This document shows positions 1 through 8,690 of a DNA stretch of 64,000 nucleotides, piece after piece. The translations under genes and the position numbers were made by a program. Numbering within the stretch: the first letter of the stretch is position 1; each line of letters opens with the position of its first letter. Source of the stretch: Bathynomus jamesi (Eukaryota > Arthropoda > Malacostraca > Isopoda > Cirolanidae); NCBI GenBank assembly GCA_023014485.1, contig JAJOZX010001728.1, positions 292,001 through 356,000 of the forward strand, read 5' to 3'. The notes below the pieces were generated by a model. It was not told the DNA's origin and ran no database searches. It saw nothing but the letters and a program-made list of their open reading frames with translations.

Positions 1-290
1 TATCTCCTTTCCCCTCCTGCCTTTACAGCATCATTGCATAAATTACAAAATTTTTTAACTAAGAATTTATAAATTATAAATTATAAATTTTTCAATTAAA
101 TATTTATAAATTATAAATTTTTCAACTAAAAATTTATAAAATATAAATTATAAATTTTTCAACTAAAAATTTATAAATTTTAAATTATAAATTTTTTAAC
201 TAAAAAAGTAATTTTTCTTTAAAAATAGTGGCGGCCATAGAACGGAAAAGATCTATAATCTCTGGCTTCTTTGACTCCTGACATTTGCCT
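1..290. repeat. AT-rich degenerate tandem repeat, no gene
   Basis: Between about 48 and 210 the motif ATAAATTATAAATTTTTC recurs about four times at roughly 40-base spacing, separated by AACTAAAAA. Nothing coding is visible in the first 290 bases. Confidence 0.6.
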
Positions 291-291
291 C

Positions 292-357
<66 letters not shown>
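292..357. repeat. (CT)n-(TA)n compound microsatellite
   Basis: About twenty CT units run directly into about eleven TA units. The TA tract abuts the left end of a mariner-like element, whose target is TA. Confidence 0.9.
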
Positions 358-359
358 CA

Positions 360-1053
360 CCGGGTGTCCCATTCGAAATGAAACAACTTTGAAACCTTAT
401 AATTTTTTATTGAATGATGCAAACAATGTAATATTCACACAGCAAACAGTCAATGTCATAAAGTTTCATATGGTTATGTGAATTATAACATTTAGATATA
501 TTAGATACATTGTGCATAGCATAATGTTTCCTTTTGTTAAGATCTTCACATGTTATATGCTGAGCAATTTGAAGCTTATATGGAGAGAGCTGCAGCCGCT
601 TGCGCACGACTCTATGCACAGTTGAACGAGGAATCTGCAGTTCGACACTGGCACGACGGATGGACCTTCTCGGGCTACTACCAAAGGAGCCGCGTATTCG
701 TTCAACATCACCTTCCGATCTTGTTCGCCCTCCAGAGTGTTCCTTTAGAACACTGCCAGTCTCCTCAAATTTCTTGGTCCATGCATATAGGTCTCTTCTG
801 GTGGGTGGTTCTTTGTGAAAGGTTGTACGGAATCGCCGTTGCACCAGAGTAGGGAACTTCAACTCAGCCATCCATAACACACATTTCGCTTTTTCTTGTG
901 GGGTAAACATAATTCAAACTGAAACATACAAAAAACATTATGACAAAAACTTATGCATATGATGTAGTAACTGGCAAAGTTTCAACATTCTCACATTAAT
1001 ACTTTAAAAATTACAGAGTTTCAAAGTTGTTTCATTTCGAATGGGACACCTGG
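360..1053 (-). mobile_element. Internally deleted mariner-like transposon
   Basis: Terminal inverted repeats of about 36 bases face each other: GGTGTCCCATTCGAAATGAA at the left and its reverse complement ending near 1053. The body is only about 0.7 kb and keeps just the DNA-binding half of a transposase on the minus strand. It is a non-autonomous deletion derivative. Both ends adjoin TA-rich sequence, as expected for TA-targeting Tc1/mariner elements. Confidence 0.85.
407..910 (-). pseudogene. Mariner transposase, N-terminal helix-turn-helix part only
   Basis: The first roughly 130 residues look like the paired DNA-binding region of a mariner transposase. There is an opening helical domain of the kind found in arthropod mariners (FHKEPPTRRDLYAWTKKFEE), a basic linker (GGRTRSEGDVERIRGSF) and a second helix-turn-helix (RRSIRRASVELQIPRSTVHR). 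After SPYKLQIAQHI the match stops and about 40 unrelated residues lead to the stop codon. The whole catalytic DDE domain is missing, so this protein could at most bind the terminal repeats. The ATG at 910 lies just inside the right terminal repeat, the normal position for this family. The family is clear; the exact subfamily cannot be told without the catalytic domain. Confidence 0.8.
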
Positions 1054-1690
1054 TTTATATATTTATATATATATAAGCAGCCTACAGATTGTTATCTATT
1101 GAAAAAATCTTTAGAGGGTTTTATGGTCTTTAATTTGAGTTGCGGATTGGGAATTTTTTTGCTTGTGTATTTAACTCATTTACTTTGTAATCTCTGCCTA
1201 TTTTGTTTCTCCCTGAAGATGTGAATATATCACGAAAGCACTCGGACTTCGTGTTTCCTTTTCCTTTTCCCTGTGGTTGTTTGCTTATTAATAAGATCAC
1301 GTGTTATTCTGTGATTTTAGTGCATATATATATATATATATATATAAAATCGAGTGTAGAATATCCGCTCTGCTTTGTACAGCAAAAGTCTCCAAAACAC
1401 AACTTATGGGGGAACTGGAGGGACGAGTTTGTTACGAAAACCTTCCGTGGTTCTTCTTTAATATGTAAACTAAATTTGGTGCAGATTACTCTAGCCGTTT
1501 AGGGGGCCTCCTCCCAGTTACCCCCAGGGTTGGGAGAGACTGGTAGGGGCGAGTGTGTTACTAAAACCTTCCCTGGTTCTCCCTCAATGTGTATACCAAA
1601 TTTGGTGTAGATTACCCTTGCTGTTTGGGTGCGTGTATAAATGAATGTAGAACAGACAGACATACATCATCATGATCATCGTCATCATCC

Positions 1691-1722
<32 letters not shown>

Positions 1723-2429
1723 TACATTTGTATATGTATATACAATGATGAAAGCAGGCCGGTGCGATCCGGTACGCAAAACCAGAAATAAATATGAGGA
1801 GATTGTAGATACCAATCGACCAGGGGAGTACTCCGGAGGGGACGTTAAGCAGGAGACAGGGAGTGCTGGAACTCCCGTTTCTCCTGTCACTCTCCTCCTT
1901 AGCTGATCTTTTTCCGTGTCTCGTCTACCTTGCGAGCAGAGCATGCTCTCAAACACACGCTTCTACCTCTATTCCTCACTACACATACATGCATCTTACT
2001 GTATATTCTTTTCAAAATTAAAAAAAAATGGTGGAGTTTTTAACAGCCTCAGAGAGAGGCCTTAATTTCGACTCTCTCCTTTTCCTTCTATGGGGGTGCA
2101 TTTTTGCAGGTATTCGCCTTTGACCCCTCCTTCCTGCATGGAAAAAATGAGCATTCGGTACTGGTACCGTTAAAAACCTGGAAATCTCTCTCTCTCTCTC
2201 TCTCTCTCAAAATAAGTTGTAATTCTGTATTTATATATTTTTGTTTTGCCTTATTTTCCTTCTGAGAAGTTATTAGTTAATTATAGAAAAATAAAGCCTT
2301 GTGTCAACTTATGATGGTGGATGGGGGGGCGGGGGGAGGGCTAGGTAATGTGGCAACATAACAGTGAGGTTTGAGAGTTTAGCCAACAGTACCGGTAAGA
2401 AATAAAATCCACTTCCACCATCTACCTGT
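1054..2429. other. Non-coding stretch with a duplicated repeat segment
   Basis: No gene seen. Segments at about 1385-1500 and 1525-1625 are diverged copies of one repeat (shared core ACCTTCC-TGGTTCT followed by CAAATTTGGTG-AGATTAC). The second copy runs into a tail rich in ACAGACAGACATACAT, a tail type common behind dispersed arthropod repeats. TA tracts lie at 1324-1345 and 1692-1717, a CT tract at 2187-2209, and a G-rich run near 2320-2340. Confidence 0.5.
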
Positions 2430-3329
2430 GTCTGTACTAGTGGTATACCGATTAATCGGCACCGCCAGAATTGACCAATTTTTGGGCATCGGCATCGACC
2501 AAATTTAGTAAATTTTCTTACCGATTCTTTGAAATTTTAAAATTTCCATTGCAAACTAAAATCTATGTTTATAGAAAATTGAACAGACAAAAAATATACT
2601 ATTTATGATAATTTATACTCATTTCAAAGTGTAATAATATAAAAATATTTTACATTCACCTCTAAATATTATAAACTATTTTAATCTCCTACTCTATATT
2701 AATAATAATAATTCTATATTAAGTTGTACTTTATAATTTTTATATTAAACCATCTTATTATGTTGACTTTATTAAATTGAATTGACTAACCTTTATTAAT
2801 AATAAAATAAATACAGTGGTCTTACAATTTACAATGACATAAATAATTGTGAAGCTGGACTAATTATTTTATTTTATTTGGCCTTAAGCTTTAGGAGGCT
2901 TTACTGGGCTCTTATTCAAAATAAAACAGATAGTTATTATTAATAACAAATAAATCATAAATAAGTATTATTAATAGTTAAGGTACAGTATGTATTACTC
3001 TTAAATTATCATTATTGATATGACAAATGCAGGGACATTATTGAAGGTATTATACGAATACAAAATAAAGAAATCAATATTATACACGAGAGATAAGAAC
3101 TGAACAATCACAAGTAATGTCTTTAATCCTAGATTACACAGGAGAAATAAATAAACAACAGTAATATACATTAATCCTAGAATTTTATTAGTATGCCATT
3201 ATTTACCGGGATTTCAACTTGATTTTAAACGAATTTACATTCACAATATTCTTATATCAGCGTTTACTGTAAATCATTCCACAGTTTCAATCTAATGAAA
3301 ATGGGTAGTTTTTGAGATGAAGACAATCT

Positions 3330-4257
3330 AAATTGAGGTATAACGTGCTTTGATCAATTTCTGGTCTGATACGAGTGGATTTCTTGATGAGTTACAAAAT
3401 ATCTACTAGTTACCCATTGTAAATTAATGATTTTGTTCTTACACTCGTAAATAAAAATAAAATGTACCAGTTTAGTTATATCATTGAGCTTTAGTAGGTT
3501 TAGCTCTTTAAATAATGCACTAGAGTGATCAAGGAAATGAGCATCAGATAATAACCTTATTACTCTTTTTTGGATGACAAAGATACCGTTTAAAGCGGAG
3601 TTTCCCCAAACAAGGGTGCAGTACGTTATATAAGGAAGAACAACAGTATGATAAAGAGCCAATAAAACATGTTTAGGGACTACAATTCTAAGTTTAAACA
3701 TTATAGCAACGATCCTTGAAATCTTTTTCGCGATATAATTTACATGATCACTTCATTGCAAATTCTTATCTAGTATTACACCAAAAAATTTTGTTCCAGC
3801 GGTTTCATTGACATTAAGTTCATGAAGATATACATTTCTTTTATTAGTAAATATCATGAAATTTGTTTTACTGATATTTAGTAAGAGTTTATTGGTGGTC
3901 AACCATGTCATTACTAATGAATTCTGAATTACATACAGTATATTCTTAGCTGAATTGACATCTTTACAAGAAAAAGAGGATCACCTGAAGATCAGGGCCC
4001 CCAGCCTTCTTTAGTTAGCTTTATAAGGCTACCTAACGAAAATATCACGACCTAACCTAACCAATCGTCAAGGGCGTACAGTTGACCTAACAGATGGTTA
4101 GGTTAGGTCGTGATATTTTCGTTAGTTAACCTTATAAAGCTAACTAAAGAAGGCTGGGGGCCCTGATCTTCAGGTGATCCTAAAAAGACACACTTGTATC
4201 ATCTGCAAACATTAGGAAGTTCAGTATATCAGATGAAAGTGGAATGTCATTTATATA
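3330..4257 (-). pseudogene. LINE reverse transcriptase fragment (CR1/Jockey-like)
   Basis: On the minus strand a reverse transcriptase C-terminal half can be followed in pieces. The catalytic loop FADDTSV is encoded near 4200. It is followed by TWLTTNKLLLNISKTN and the downstream block FGVILDKNLQ, then a readable 115-residue stretch (3354-3701) with YHTVVLPYITYCTLVWGN, typical of the region after the RT core in CR1/Jockey-type elements. A TGA falls at about 3757 between LQ and SDHVN. A palindromic foldback (3977-4181) splits the frame just after the FADD loop. The piece is 5'-truncated where the mariner begins at 4257, and no endonuclease is present. It is a dead fragment; the clade call is tentative. 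Confidence 0.75.
3977..4181. repeat. Foldback (long palindrome) inserted in LINE, core copy a
   Basis: Two arms of about 87 bases are near-perfect reverse complements: AGGATCACCTGAAGATCAGG at the left and its complement at the right. The loop carries GTCAAGGGCGTACAGTTGAC. The insertion is flanked by AAAAAG on both sides (3971-3976 and 4182-4187), and removing it with one duplicate restores the LINE reading frame. Both arms contain the recurring core (CGAAAATATCACGACCTA and CTAACCAATCGTC). Confidence 0.85.
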
Positions 4258-5470
4258 CAGGGTGTACATAAAGTCAGGATCTATTTTTGTGAAACACTTG
4301 GAAATTATATGGAATTCAATCATAAAACGATAAAGTGGTAACATTTATTAAATAATTAAGAGTAGGATTCGACGTGACGCCCATCAGTATCCCTGCACAG
4401 CTCAAATCGTTCCGCAGCATTTCTAAACACATTCTGGAGCATTTGCGGGGTTATGTTATCTGCAGCAGTTCGTATACGTGTACGTAAGTTTTCAAGACTC
4501 GTAATCTTAGTCTGATAGACGTGCGATTCGATAAAGCCCCATGCAAAGAAATCTAATGGGGTTAAATCTGGTGATCTCGCTGGCCAAGGTCTGTTGCTTC
4601 CGCGTCCAATCCAGCGATTTGGAAAACGTCCATTTAGATAATCCTGAACAATTTTGGCATAGTGACAAGGAGCACCATCATGTTGATAGACGACGGTACT
4701 AACAATCCTATCCCCAATCAGCTGAGGTTCAAGGAATTGCTGCAACATGTCCAGATAAATAAGCCCCGTAACTGTAGCTTCAGCAAAGAAAAAAGGACCA
4801 TAAACCTTAGATTTTGTTAAACCCATCCAGATATTAACTTTAGGTGAGTCTCTTTCCCAATTTTGGACGAAATCATTCGGTCTTTCATCTGCCCAAATTC
4901 GACAGTTATGGCGATTTACTTTTCCATACGTATGGAAAGTGGCTTCATCACTAAAGAGAATGTTGTCCATTAAATTATCACTAAAGATTTGTTCTACGAG
5001 ATCAGCACACACAGCACTTCGTCGAGGGAAATCTTCATGTAAATCATGTAAAACCTGCAAATGATAGCTTTTCTTCTGCAAATTAACTTTCAGAATTTTG
5101 TGCACAGATGACGTCGGGAGGCCGAGTCTGTGTGATGCAGCACGAACGGACGTACGTGGCTCCTCAGTGATAATTCCGCGTACTGCATTCACGGTAAGAT
5201 CTGACATACACGGTCGTCCTGATCTTGCTTCATCATTTACAGATCCCGTTCGTTTAAATTTGTTCACCAATTTTCGTATTGTCTTGTCTATTGGCCCCGG
5301 CTTATGAAATCTCCTTCTAAACTTCTCTCTGATGTCATTGTATTTCTTTCCCTCGATTCGCCAAATTACTATTGCCACACGCTCTTCTGTATTCATTCTA
5401 AGGGCTTCTGTAAAGAAAATACCTTCAACATAAGGAAAAACAATTACTTTAAATATTGGTATTCAAGTTA
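4257..5470 (-). mobile_element. DD41D (rosa-type) mariner element
   Basis: The left end is CAGGGTGTACATAAAGTCAG, preceded by TA. A full-length transposase ORF occupies the interior on the minus strand. I could not find the matching right terminal repeat before the 5479 insertion, so the right end is deleted or strongly diverged. Confidence 0.75.
4356..5396 (-). CDS. Mariner transposase, DD41D type
   Basis: An uninterrupted 346-residue ORF for a Tc1/mariner-superfamily transposase, which cuts and pastes the element using two metal ions in a DDE/D RNase-H-like fold. Residues 1-55 are the first helix-turn-helix. The sequence around VRAASHRLGLPTSSVHKIL (about 83-101) is the second. The first catalytic Asp is in LFSDEATFH, the second in YQHDGAPCHYAK, and the third in RSPDLTPLDFFAWG. 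Forty-one residues separate the second and third, the spacing reported for the rosa (DD41D) group. The length is normal for the family and no stop or frameshift is present, so this is the best-preserved transposase in the window. With only one terminal repeat seen, the element may still be immobile. Confidence 0.92.
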   Translation of the reverse strand: MNTEERVAIVIWRIEGKKYNDIREKFRRRFHKPGPIDKTIRKLVNKFKRTGSVNDEARSGRPCMSDLTVNAVRGIITEEPRTSVRAASHRLGLPTSSVHKILKVNLQKKSYHLQVLHDLHEDFPRRSAVCADLVEQIFSDNLMDNILFSDEATFHTYGKVNRHNCRIWADERPNDFVQNWERDSPKVNIWMGLTKSKVYGPFFFAEATVTGLIYLDMLQQFLEPQLIGDRIVSTVVYQHDGAPCHYAKIVQDYLNGRFPNRWIGRGSNRPWPARSPDLTPLDFFAWGFIESHVYQTKITSLENLRTRIRTAADNITPQMLQNVFRNAAERFELCRDTDGRHVESYS

Positions 5471-5478
5471 CGAAACTA

Positions 5479-5874
5479 GGATCAATGAAAGAAAGCCACC
5501 CCCAAACGGGTCGGGGGTGACTTTCTTTCATTGACACAATTCGGGGGTGACTTTCTTTCATTGACACAATTCGGGGGTGGCTTTCTTTCATTGATCTGTA
5601 AGTTATTTAGGTAGGTAGGTTATTTAGGTAGGTAGGTTATTTAGGTTAGGTTAAGTTGTGATATTTTAGTTAGTTTAAATGAAAATATCATGACTTAATC
5701 TAACCAATCATCAAGGGCATACAGTAATAAATAATAAACAATTCCTCATGGAGGTGTTTTTACTTACATTCTTTACTTTAGTGATTTTGGGGGGTGGCAT
5801 TGTTTACTTGATCATTTTTTTAGGGTGGCGTTGTTTACTAGAAACTTTTGGGGGTGGCTTTCTTTCATTGATCC
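5479..5874. mobile_element. Foldback MITE with 8-bp target duplication
   Basis: The ends are GGATCAATGAAAGAAAGCCA and its reverse complement, flanked by the direct repeat CGAAACTA (5471-5478 and 5875-5882). Inside, TTCGGGGGTGACTTTCTTTC is repeated in tandem about three times at 30-base spacing (5510-5600). A small palindrome at about 5640-5725 carries core copy b. No ORF is credible. The duplication length would fit hAT or Merlin, but the termini match neither family I know. Confidence 0.8.
5640..5725. repeat. Recurring palindromic core, copy b
   Basis: The sequence reads TTAAGTTGTGATATTTTAG, then a short centre, then its approximate reverse complement, continuing into TCTAACCAATCATCAAGGGC and ATACAGT. 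This is the motif found in the foldback at 3977, with about 85 percent identity by eye. Confidence 0.7.
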
Positions 5875-6582
5875 CGAAACTAAAATAAAATAATTTTATA
5901 CTTTTACTGAAAATAAAAATATTTAACATTATTTTAGCTTCGGTATATGAGTAACAAATTCTAATAATATATATTGTGGAGTGAGCTAAAGAAAAACATT
6001 TGCGCAAATTTAAAATTTTAAAATATAAAAATTTAAAGTTTTCACATTAGAGTAGTAAAATTTATGAAGGAACTTTATTTTTTTAAAGTTAGGCAAAGCA
6101 TCGGCATCGGCTAAAATTTGGAATCGGTACATTACTAGTCTGTATATAAAAAATGGAAATGTATTCGATATATCTCAAGTGACAAGAATAAAATGAGACA
6201 AAAACAATACATGTATACTTTATAATACACGCCAAATTAAAGTAGGCCTAAACCACTAAATTTGAATTGTACGAGAGAACATTATTTTCTTATTTTCATT
6301 TTAAAAATGTAAAATATATTTTTAATTTTAATTTTTGGGGGTCTTTTCCATTTGGCGGCAGGCGGTTTTTTTTAACCAAATTTTCACCAGTAATACTTTT
6401 TTGTGTGCTAAATACGAATCTAACATTCTTTTTTGAGAGAAATGAAAGGAAAATATCGACAAAATTTTTTTTAAATACGAACTACTTTATACGGCGTACG
6501 AAAGGGAACTATTTATTTGAAATCAGCTATATCCTTTAATATTTTTCTAAATATATCTTCGTTTTCATTACGCTTCCGCCAA

Positions 6583-6880
6583 ATAAATTCGCGGTACTTG
6601 TGGGTTATCTGTCGCCACTTTTTAATATTTTTTTTATTTAGTTATTTTTATATATTAAGAGAAGAGGATTCTTTATACTGTACGGCATTGACGATTGGTT
6701 AGGTTAAGTCGTGCTAGTTTGGTTAAATAAAACGGTATTTAACCAAACTAGCACGACTTAACCTAACCAATCGTCAATGCCGTACAGTATAAAGAATCCT
6801 CTTCTCTTAATATATAAAAATAAATAAATAAAAAAAATATTAAAAAGTGGCGACAGATAACCCACAAGTACCAAATTCGC
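6583..6880. repeat. Large palindrome at Merlin 3' end, core copy c
   Basis: Arms of about 145 bases are almost perfect reverse complements around AAATAAAACGGTATTT. The right arm contains the last codons of the Merlin transposase and the left arm is their inverted duplicate. The recurring core GACGATTGGTTAGGTTAAG and TCGTGCTAG sits near the centre of each arm, next to GTACGGCATT. Confidence 0.85.
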
Positions 6881-7744
6881 ATAAGTACGAGTCTACCATC
6901 TGACGGTGTGTACCACAATGTCTTTTATTCCGGTGTTTCATGATATGCCACATGCTTTCAATACCTTGGGTATGTGCACCACTGTTTGGATCGACGAAAT
7001 TTTCTGAATGATTCACTGTTTCATGCGAATAATTGTAGCCTTCTAGTTTTCCTATGTTCTGGTAGGCTTTCCACTTGTCACTAATAATAGTAGTCCCTGG
7101 GCGGATGTTGGCTTTAATGCAGGACAACAGCGTTTTTTCATCTCTTCTAGGGACGGCATACAGGAATACTTCTTTGGTCTTCTGCATACTCCACCGAATA
7201 CCCATTGTGCCGGAAGCATTCTTCCGCTTACTGTAGCAGGTTTCATCTATTTCTACAGTTAGTCCTGGCCCACCGATAACTGCAGGGGTAGCGAGTAAAG
7301 ACGCAGCGCATATCTGAAACAGAGCCGATTACATTAAGTTAGATTAGGTTAGGTTAGGTTATAATTGTTATATTATGTAGATCTTACCTCTCTTAAATAA
7401 TTATTGAAATCAACTGCTGTAGTGTGGGATATCTCAAGCTCTTTCTCACAGTACTTCATACTTGTATATTCTTGTGACCAGGAGTAAATGAATATTATAA
7501 TTGTTCTTAGAGAAATCCTACTTCCCTCTAGCCACGTGTTTTTTCTTACGGGTAATTTCGTGTTGCACATCTTTTTATGGCAGGTCCAGCTGACAGACTT
7601 CCCGACTTCTTTTATTTGCATTTGGTGTTTTTTCTTACATAATTTCTTCCTTGGGATGATGTTAAATTCTTGAAAAAATTTCACTGCATCTTCTTCTGAT
7701 ATAATATTCACAAAAATCCACTGTAAATTATAATTCACGTCCAT
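6840..7744 (-). pseudogene. Merlin transposase (IS1595/ISXO2-like), one intron, frameshifted
   Basis: Exon 1 (7744 to about 7387) encodes an N-terminal zinc-ribbon-like region with CKKKHQMQIKE and WTCHKKMCNTK. A GTAAGATC donor near 7386 and an acceptor TCTGTTTCAG near 7318 would remove an intron of about 70 bases. Exon 2 opens with the catalytic block TVEIDETCYSKRKN, then AQWVFGGVCRR in a second frame, then TKEVFLYAVPRRDE back in another frame. This indicates two small indels around 7160-7215. Downstream, TTIISDKWKAY supplies the second catalytic Asp and GAHTQGIESMWHIMKHR the Glu. All three catalytic positions survive, so only the indels break it. The C-terminus ends inside the palindrome. 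The intron is inferred from consensus sites and frame, not from transcripts. Confidence 0.85.
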
Positions 7745-8202
7745 GATTTACTCGTATTTCCAGAAACAATAATGAATCGCGCGGAATGCTTAAACATATC
7801 GAGTTGCCATAATTATTCTACAGATTTTGGAATAATTAAATTTATATAAACAAATAATTAATATTCATAAAATAATTAATATAATATAAATTAATAAATT
7901 ATTATATTATAATACAATATTATAATTATATTATTGCAAAAATATATAGAATTTCGCAGTGTAAATAGTTCGTGCGCGGTATAAAGTAGTTCGTATTTAA
8001 AATCTTTTTTTCGATATTTTCCTTTCATTTCTCTCAAAAAAGAATATTAGATTCGTATTTAGCACACAAAAAAGTATTACTCGTGAAAATTTTGTTAAAA
8101 AAAACCGCCTGCCGCCAAATGGAAAAGATCCATTTTTGGATTTCTTTGTTCCTTTATTGATATATATATATATATATATACTATATATATATATTTTTTT
8201 TT

Positions 8203-8344
8203 TCGGAGCAAGTGTAGTTTACGTCCCCCTGACGCAAAAGGAAACATAAACTACACTAGGACCTTTAGGAGACATTTTTTAAATGAATCCATCAAATAAA
8301 ACGTTAAAACTAACGAAAATATTACGAATTAACCTAACTAATCG

Positions 8345-8422
<78 letters not shown>

Positions 8423-8612
8423 CGATTGGTTAGGTTAAGACGTAATATTTTCGTTAGTTTTAACGTTTTATTTGATTAGGTATACGCGGACAAAGTTGGG
8501 GAATGCAAACTACAATAGGATAATGTAGGGGAACGTAAACTACACTAGGATAATGTAGGGGAACGTAAACTACATTAGGCACCACAGGTGGACGTAAACT
8601 ACACTTGCTCCA
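8203..8612. mobile_element. Foldback MITE with core copy d
   Basis: The left end GGAGCAAGTGTAGTTTACGT and its reverse complement at the right end (8593-8612) define the element. The right subterminal part repeats GGGGAACGTAAACTACA three times at about 35-base spacing. The centre is a palindrome interrupted by a (TA)n run. No coding potential. Confidence 0.8.
8302..8477. repeat. Recurring palindromic core, copy d, around a (TA)n loop
   Basis: The left arm AACTAACGAAAATATTACGA runs on to CCTAACTAATCGTGA. It is followed by about 75 bases of TA repeats and the right arm GACGATTGGTTAGGTTAAG, then ACGTAATATTTTCGTTAG. The arms flank the microsatellite symmetrically. Confidence 0.8.
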
Positions 8613-8690
8613 TTTTTTATGTTTGTCTGTCTACCTGCTTCTGTCTATCTATTTGGTTTTAAGAATTTCTAATCTTTATCCCATCCCTGC

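Larger units (their letters stand above)
2438..6137. mobile_element. hAT-like shell with nested insertions
   Basis: The left end reads TAGTGGTATACCGATT and the right end is the reverse complement of TAGTAATGTACCGATT. They are flanked by an 8-bp duplication, GTCTGTAC (2430-2437) and GTCTGTAT (6138-6145), the hAT target size. GCATCGGCATCGG subterminal motifs occur at both ends (about 2487 and 6100). No hAT transposase is present. The interior consists of later insertions: a LINE fragment, a foldback, a DD41D mariner and an 8-bp-duplication foldback. Confidence 0.75.
6339..8131 (-). mobile_element. Merlin DNA transposon with long TIRs
   Basis: Terminal inverted repeats of about 160 bases start GG(G/A)TCTTTTCCATTTGGCGGC at both ends (6339 and, reversed, 8131). 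They are flanked by an exact 8-bp duplication ATTTTTGG (6331-6338 and 8132-8139), the Merlin target size. A Merlin/IS1595-like transposase lies inside on the minus strand, and a 150-base-arm palindrome sits at its 3' end. Confidence 0.92.

Noticed and set aside
1612..1956. 114-residue minus-strand ORF
   Set aside because: Includes a TA-tract-encoded IYIYIY stretch and no domain; typical of chance ORFs over microsatellites.
7320..7365. TTAGGTTAGGTTAGG as interstitial telomeric repeat
   Set aside because: Only about three imperfect units, lying in the Merlin intron; too short to call a telomeric insertion.
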